Shown one piece after another: positions 56,986 through 64,000 of a DNA stretch of 64,000 nucleotides (positions are counted from its first letter, which is position 1; each line of letters starts with the position of its first letter). The notes under the pieces were generated by a model. It saw nothing but the letters and a program-made list of their open reading frames with translations, did not search any database and had not been told where the DNA came from. The stretch is from Pseudomonadota bacterium. GTDB lineage: Bacteria > Pseudomonadota > Alphaproteobacteria > Rhodospirillales > Magnetospirillaceae. The stretch covers positions 1 to 64,000 of the forward strand of contig JAJZVW010000015.1 in assembly GCA_021847015.1 (NCBI GenBank), given 5' to 3'. The position numbers and the translations under genes were made by a program.

Positions 56986-57018
56986 GAGGCCGGCGCCGTA
57001 GGGGGGAGCGCCGGCCTC
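56986..57018. other. 11-bp perfect inverted repeat upstream of ccmA
   Basis: GAGGCCGGCGC (56986-56996) and GCGCCGGCCTC (57008-57018) around 11 nt. It stands 43 bp before the ccmA ATG on the leader side. No T tract on either side. It may be a leader hairpin. The divergent region 57019-57285 holds no gene; promoters could not be fixed. Confidence 0.55.
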
Positions 57019-57285
57019 CTCGACCCGCCAGCCGCCCGCGGGGTCCTCGTTCGGGCGGTTCGGGAAGGGTCTCGATGGGAAAAGAAAATACCCGGAATAT
57101 GGCGGTTTTATGGGCGCCGCCGACCATCGGCGGGACGTGTGGGGCGTTGGGGTTGACCCATCCCGTCCGTTCGGATGGCCGGCTGGACAGGACGATTAAA
57201 GTATGGTGAAAGGGAATGCCGCGCCGCGCCCGCCGTTTCGCCGACCGGGCCCGCACTCACGTTTGCCGAGAGAGGATGTATTCCC

Positions 57286-59973
<2,688 letters not shown>

Positions 59974-60011
59974 GGCGCGGGCCAGCACGCCTCGTTGTAC
60001 GTTTTTTCGCT

Positions 60012-60081
60012 GTCATCCCGAGCCGAAGGGCGAGATCTTTCACCCAAAGATCCCTCAGTCGCTCCGCGTCTTCGGGATGAC
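60012..60081. repeat. Dispersed palindromic repeat, copy 3
   Basis: Bounded by GTCATCCCGA and TCGGGATGAC, with AGATCTTTCACCC and AAAGATCCCTCAGTCGCTCCG inside, as in the copies at 44127 and 46978. It fills much of the gap between acnA and the transporter genes; no gene in 59974-60254. Confidence 0.82.
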
Positions 60082-60254
60082 AACGTCGGTATGGGGAGCC
60101 CATGGGGATGCGACAGTCGCGCGACACGTTTTCCGCATCGCCGCTGGCGTGGGGTGCCCTCCCGCGTGTCGGCGTCGCCGCCGCCGCCGCCGCCGGCTTA
60201 TGGCTGTCGGTCGGCTGGGCTTTGGGGTGGTGGTGACTTTGGGGTGGCGGTGAC

Positions 60255-61001
60255 ATGGGCGCGGCGATCATCGAGCTGGACGACGTCACCCTCGGCTACG
60301 AGCGCCATCCGGCCGTCCACCATCTGCGCGGCGGCTTCGCGTCCGGCACGCTGACGGCCGTCGTCGGCCCCAACGGCGGCGGCAAGAGCACCCTGCTCAA
60401 AGGCGTGATCGGTCTGTTGCGGCCCCTGAGCGGACGGATTTCCGTGAACGGCGTGGACCGGCGCGACATCGCCTACCTTCCCCAGCAGGCCGACATCGAC
60501 CCGCGCTTCCCGATCTCGGTCCTCGACACCGTGCTGCTGGGCCATTGGCGCCGCATGGGGGCGTTCCGGCCGGTCACCCGGGCGATGCGGGCGGCCGGCG
60601 CGGCGGCGCTGGCGGCGGTGGGGCTGGAAGGCTTCGAGGCGCGCCCGATCGGCTCGCTCAGCGCCGGCCAGAGGCAGCGGGCGCTGTTCGCCCGCGTGCT
60701 GGTGGCCGACAGCCCGGTCATCCTGCTGGACGAGCCCTTCACCGCCATCGACGCCAAGACCACCGCCGATCTGCTCGCGCTCGTTCTGCGCTGGCACGGA
60801 GAGGGCCGCACGATCGTCGCCGTGCTGCACGACCACGACCAGGTCCGCCGGTATTTTCCGCAAACGCTGCTGCTGGCGCGCGAAGCCATCGGCTGGGGGG
60901 ATACCGAAGCCGTGCTGACCCCGGACAATCTTCGGCACGTCCGGGCCATGAGCGAAGCCTGGGACACGGAAGCCCCCGTTTGCGAGCGGGGGGCGGCATG
61001 A
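60255..61001 (+). CDS. Zinc/manganese-type ABC transporter ATPase
   Basis: 248 residues, ATG at 60255. Walker A GPNGGGKST (residues 38-46), signature LSAGQRQRALFARVL, Walker B VILLDEPFTAID. It resembles ZnuC/MntB-type ATPases. It overlaps the permease start (ATGA). No zur or fur box could be recognised upstream by eye. Confidence 0.93.
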   Translation: MGAAIIELDDVTLGYERHPAVHHLRGGFASGTLTAVVGPNGGGKSTLLKGVIGLLRPLSGRISVNGVDRRDIAYLPQQADIDPRFPISVLDTVLLGHWRRMGAFRPVTRAMRAAGAAALAAVGLEGFEARPIGSLSAGQRQRALFARVLVADSPVILLDEPFTAIDAKTTADLLALVLRWHGEGRTIVAVLHDHDQVRRYFPQTLLLAREAIGWGDTEAVLTPDNLRHVRAMSEAWDTEAPVCERGAA

Positions 61002-61882
61002 GCCTCGCCGCCAGCCTCGGCGACTGGCTGTTCGGCCCGTTCCTCGATTTCGGCTTCATGCGCCGGGCGCTGGTGGCGTGCCTGGCGCTGGCCCTGGGAT
61101 CGGGGCCGGTGGGGGTGTTCCTGGTGCTGCGGCGCATGGCCCTGATCGGCGACACCATGTCCCATGCCGTGCTGCCCGGCGCGGCGGTGGGCTTCCTGAT
61201 CGCCGGCCTGTCGCTGCCGGCCATGAGCCTGGGCGGGTTCATAGCCGGCCTCGCCGTGGCGCTGCTGTCGGGCCTGGCGACCCGCTTCACCGCGCTGGAG
61301 GAGGACGCGAGCTTCGCCGCGTTCTTCCTCATCTCCCTGGCGCTGGGGGTGATGATCGTGTCGCTGCACGGTAACAACGTCGATCTCATGCACGTCCTGT
61401 TCGGCAGCATCCTGGCGGTGGACGACGTTTCCCTGGTCCTGGTGGCCGCCATCGCCACCGTCAGCGTGCTCGCGCTGGCGCTGATCTACCGGCCCCTGGT
61501 GGTGGAGTGCTTCGATCCCGGATTCCTGCGCGCGGTTGGCGGCCGGGGGGGTGCCGTCCATCTCGTCTTCCTGGTGCTGGTGGTGCTGGACATGGTGGCC
61601 GGTTTCCAGGCGCTCGGCACCCTGATGGCGGTGGGGCTGATGATGCTGCCGGCCACGGCCGCGCGGTTCTGGGCGCGCGACGTGTGGGGATTGGTGCTGG
61701 CCGCCGTGCTGGTGGCCATGGTGTCGGGCTTCGTCGGGCTGGTGGCGTCCTACCACGGCAACCTGCCCTCCGGCCCGGCCATCGTGCTGTGCGCGGGGGT
61801 CATTCACCTGGCGTCCCTGGTGGCCGGGCCGCACGACAGTCTTGTCGCCCGCCGGCTGCGGCGGCGCCATCTCCGGGCGTGA
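60998..61882 (+). CDS. Zinc/manganese-type ABC transporter permease (ABC-3 family)
   Basis: 294 residues, ATG at 60998. ABC-3 permease pattern: MALIGDTMSHAVLPGAAVGFLI, AAFFLISLALGVMIVSLHGNNVDLMHVLFGSIL, and FQALGTLMAVGLMMLPATAARF. About eight membrane segments. It forms the channel with the ATPase before it. Confidence 0.94.
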   Translation: MSLAASLGDWLFGPFLDFGFMRRALVACLALALGSGPVGVFLVLRRMALIGDTMSHAVLPGAAVGFLIAGLSLPAMSLGGFIAGLAVALLSGLATRFTALEEDASFAAFFLISLALGVMIVSLHGNNVDLMHVLFGSILAVDDVSLVLVAAIATVSVLALALIYRPLVVECFDPGFLRAVGGRGGAVHLVFLVLVVLDMVAGFQALGTLMAVGLMMLPATAARFWARDVWGLVLAAVLVAMVSGFVGLVASYHGNLPSGPAIVLCAGVIHLASLVAGPHDSLVARRLRRRHLRA

Positions 61883-61892
61883 GGGGGGCACC

Positions 61893-62807
61893 ATGGCCAA
61901 AGCGGCATTCCGCACGCTTCTTCTGGCCCTGGCCGTCCTTGCGGCGGCGATCGGGGCGGCGCGGGCCGACGAGTCCCGCCCGCTGCGGGTGGTGGCCACC
62001 TTTACCATCCTGGCCGACATGGTGCGCCAGGTGGGCGACGGCCGGGTGGCGGTGACGGCGCTGGTCGGCCCAAACGGCGACGCCCATGTCTACGAACCCA
62101 CGCCGGCCGACGTGCGGGCGGTGGCCGAAGCCGACCTGCTGGTGGTCAATGGCCTGGGCATGGAGGGCTGGCTGGATCGGCTTGGCCGGGCGGCCGGTTA
62201 CCACGGGCCCGTGGTGGTGGCGTCCCGGGGGATCGCGCCCCGCGAGATGAGCGAGGACGGCAGGACGGCCGTCGATCCCCATGCCTGGCAGGACCTCGCC
62301 GACGGCCGCCGTTATGTCCAGAATATCGCCGAGGGCCTGGAGAAGGCCGATCCCGCCCACCGGACTGTCTATGCCGACCGCGCGGCCCGTTATTCGGCGG
62401 AGCTGAAGGATCTGGACGCCTGGGTGCGGGCCGAGATCGGCCAGGTGCCGCCGGACAAGCGCGAGGTCATCACCACCCACGACGCCTTCGGCTATTTCGG
62501 CGCGGCCTATGGCGTGAGGTTCCTGGCCCCCGAGGGGATCAGCACCGATGCCGAGGTCACCGCCGGCGATTTCGCCCATCTGATCCGGCAAATCCGGCGG
62601 ACCGGGGTGAAGGCGCTGTTCGTCGAGAACATGTCCGATCCGCGGCTGGTCCGCGAGCTGGCCGACGAGGCCGGGGTGCCCGTCGGGGGAACGCTTTACG
62701 TGGACGCCCTGTCGCCGCCGGACGGTCCGGCGCCGACCTACGTGGACATGTTCCGCTCCAACGTGACCCAACTGGTGGCGGCCATGGAGCGCAACCGGGG
62801 GGAATGA
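61893..62807 (+). CDS. Zinc/manganese-binding periplasmic protein (ZnuA/MntC type)
   Basis: 304 residues, ATG at 61893 with GAGGGGGG upstream. Signal peptide ends near ARADESR. Metal ligands: His in GDAHVYEPTP, His in DPHAWQD, His in ITTHDAFGYF and Asp in VGGTLYVDALS. No His/Asp-rich loop typical of some zinc ZnuA proteins, so Mn2+ or Zn2+ is possible. Ends 4 bp before the next gene. Confidence 0.94.
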   Translation: MAKAAFRTLLLALAVLAAAIGAARADESRPLRVVATFTILADMVRQVGDGRVAVTALVGPNGDAHVYEPTPADVRAVAEADLLVVNGLGMEGWLDRLGRAAGYHGPVVVASRGIAPREMSEDGRTAVDPHAWQDLADGRRYVQNIAEGLEKADPAHRTVYADRAARYSAELKDLDAWVRAEIGQVPPDKREVITTHDAFGYFGAAYGVRFLAPEGISTDAEVTAGDFAHLIRQIRRTGVKALFVENMSDPRLVRELADEAGVPVGGTLYVDALSPPDGPAPTYVDMFRSNVTQLVAAMERNRGE

Positions 62808-62811
62808 TGCG

Positions 62812-63318
62812 ATGATGGCGGGGTCCCATGTGGTGGTCGGCGCCGCCGCCTGGGCGGTCGTGGCCACGCTCGGCCACCATCCGCCGGCCGATCCGGCGGC
62901 GCTGGCCGCCGCCGCGGCGGGCGCGCTGCTGCCCGATATCGACCATCCCAAGTCCTGGATGGGCCGCAAGCTCTGGCCGGTCTCCGTGCCCCTGGCGGCG
63001 CTGATCGGCCACCGGGGGCTCACCCATTCCCTGGTGGCGGTGGCGGCCACCCTATTCCTCGCCGCCACCTTCGGCATGGGGTGGATGGCGCTTCCGGCGG
63101 CGGTGGGCTACCTGTCGCATCTCGCGGCCGACGCGCTCACGCCGTCCGGCGTGCCGCTGCTGTGGCCTGTGCGCTGGCGCTTCGCCCTGCCGCTCTGCCG
63201 CACCGGCGGCGTGCTGGAAATCCTGGTGGTGGTGGCGCTGGCGCTGGCGGCGGGGTGGGCGACGGGAATCGATTTCGCCCATTTGCCGCGCCCGCACATG
63301 GCTTCCTGGCCCGGGTGA
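62812..63318 (+). CDS. YdjM/DUF457-like membrane metal-dependent hydrolase
   Basis: 168 residues, ATG at 62812. Typical DUF457 marks: SHVVVGAAAW, LLPDIDHPKSWMG, LIGHRGLTHSLV and LSHLAADALTPSGVPLLWPV, with several membrane segments. The His and Asp residues should bind a metal. Substrate unknown. It follows the metal-binding protein by 4 bp, so it probably shares its transcript. Confidence 0.92.
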   Translation: MMAGSHVVVGAAAWAVVATLGHHPPADPAALAAAAAGALLPDIDHPKSWMGRKLWPVSVPLAALIGHRGLTHSLVAVAATLFLAATFGMGWMALPAAVGYLSHLAADALTPSGVPLLWPVRWRFALPLCRTGGVLEILVVVALALAAGWATGIDFAHLPRPHMASWPG

Positions 63319-63335
63319 CGGGCCGGCGGCGGGGC

Positions 63336-64000
63336 TTACAGCCGGCCGCAGACCGCCACGCCGCTTCCGACGTCCGGGACCGTTTCGGCCGCCGCGTGCA
63401 TCTCGGCCGGCGGCGGCGGGCATGGCGCGGCCGGGGCGCCGTGCCACGAGGTGTGGGCGGGGATGTCCTCGCCCTTCATGACGATGGTGAGCGGCCCGAT
63501 GCGGGCGAAGTCGCCGACCTTGGTGTCGTAGAGGACCGTGGCCGCCGCGCCCACGCTCACCCCCGTGCCCACCGCCACCCGGCCGACCTTCATCACCCGG
63601 TCTTCGTAGAGATGGGTCTGCAAGGCCGCTGCGGAATTGATGGCGGCGAAATCCCCGATCGACACGCAGTCGAATTCGGTGATGTCGGTGGTGTCCATGA
63701 ACACGCCCCGGCCGGTGCGCGCGCCGTAGATTCTCAGCGCCCAGGGCAGGAACGGCGTGCCGCGCAGATGGTCGAGCAGAACCTTGCCGGCCATGCCCCA
63801 ATACATCACCGCGACCGATTCGGTCCGCAGCGCCCACCACGACCACATCGGCTTCGTCGTCGGCCGGTAGACGCCCATCATCAGCCACTTCACCGCCGCC
63901 GAGGACAGGGCCAGCGCCACCGAGATGGCCACGCTCGCCGACAGGAATTGCGGCACCGCCCGGGCGTAATCCCGGGCCAGGACCGCCGGCGCCAGGAGGT
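63336..64000 (-). CDS. C-terminal part of a Pls/PosA-like NRPS-terminal protein (gene runs off the window)
   Basis: The frame is open from position 64000 to the stop at 63336, giving 221 residues of the C-terminus. Membrane-like N-part (FLSASVAISVALALSSAAVKWLMMGVY), then the family pattern LLDHLRGTPFLPWALRIYGA, VFMDTTDITEFDCVSIGDFAAINSAAALQTHLYEDRVMKVGRVAVG, then a left-handed beta-helix repeat region (GVSVGAAATVLYDTKVGDFARIGPLTIVMKGEDIPAH). Such proteins carry an adenylation domain upstream and make epsilon-poly-lysine-like products in some bacteria; in most they are not studied. Confidence 0.86.
   Translation of the reverse strand, partial: LLAPAVLARDYARAVPQFLSASVAISVALALSSAAVKWLMMGVYRPTTKPMWSWWALRTESVAVMYWGMAGKVLLDHLRGTPFLPWALRIYGARTGRGVFMDTTDITEFDCVSIGDFAAINSAAALQTHLYEDRVMKVGRVAVGTGVSVGAAATVLYDTKVGDFARIGPLTIVMKGEDIPAHTSWHGAPAAPCPPPPAEMHAAAETVPDVGSGVAVCGRL

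Overview
The window is high-GC alphaproteobacterial chromosome. It fits a Rhodospirillales / Magnetospirillum-like host: an acnA-ccmA divergent pair, a system I cytochrome c maturation cluster, Tat-exported molybdoenzymes, and GTA-style tail genes in the phage. Two parts can be separated. Positions 1 to about 36405 are most of a Mu-like transposable prophage, nearly all on the minus strand. Positions 36406 to 64000 are host chromosome, beginning with a small scar region of older mobile DNA. No rRNA, tRNA or CRISPR array was seen. Many long open frames lie antisense to real genes because of the high GC; they are left out.

Prophage, read from its left end at about 36405 down to position 1. A short terminal region precedes a plus-strand HTH repressor (35553-36131). 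A shared operator/promoter region (35396-35583) separates the repressor from the leftward early operon: a Ner-like regulator, small early genes, the DDE transposase MuA (31030-33222), the target-DNA ATPase MuB (30218-30961), two DNA-binding proteins, small zinc-binding proteins, DUF3164, a ParB-like protein and GemA. A Mor-family activator (23975-24343) then leads into the late genes. These are a lysis cassette (SleB-type hydrolase, small membrane proteins, a lipoprotein), the packaging genes (DUF2730, gp26-like, DUF3486, TerL), a portal-MuF fusion carrying a PBECR-like nuclease tail, a probable prohead protease, the capsid, head-tail connectors, and a siphovirus/GTA-type tail. In the tail, the tail-assembly chaperone appears to be made by -1 frameshifting, and the tail-tip protein contains an inserted HINT (intein-like) domain. 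Three small plus-strand cargo genes (morons) interrupt the operons, and two of them share a nearly identical 73-74 bp upstream sequence. The right end of the prophage lies before position 1. The left end falls inside a host DUF6429 gene, directly after its first 45 codons.

Host part. 36.4-38.6 kb holds the broken DUF6429 gene, an unrecognised coiled-coil protein, a BrnT-type toxin with an HTH antitoxin, and the 3' stub of a tyrosine integrase. Next come a Tat-exported beta-carbonic anhydrase, a small membrane protein, an FkbM methyltransferase, a glutathione S-transferase, and an elongation factor G standing alone. These are followed by a two-subunit 2Fe-2S / molybdopterin oxidoreductase and a YkgJ cysteine-cluster protein.

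The cytochrome c maturation genes ccmCDEFGHI (47950-53223) are separated from ccmAB (55589-56943). Between them lie a block of lipoproteins with OmpA and DUF4398 domains and a decayed SDR gene. Aconitase (acnA) is divergent from ccmA. A zinc/manganese-type ABC transporter (ATPase, permease, binding protein) with a DUF457 membrane protein follows. The window ends in the C-terminal part of a Pls/PosA-like protein. Three copies or part-copies of a dispersed palindromic repeat, bounded by GTCATCCCGA and TCGGGATGAC, lie between the host genes.
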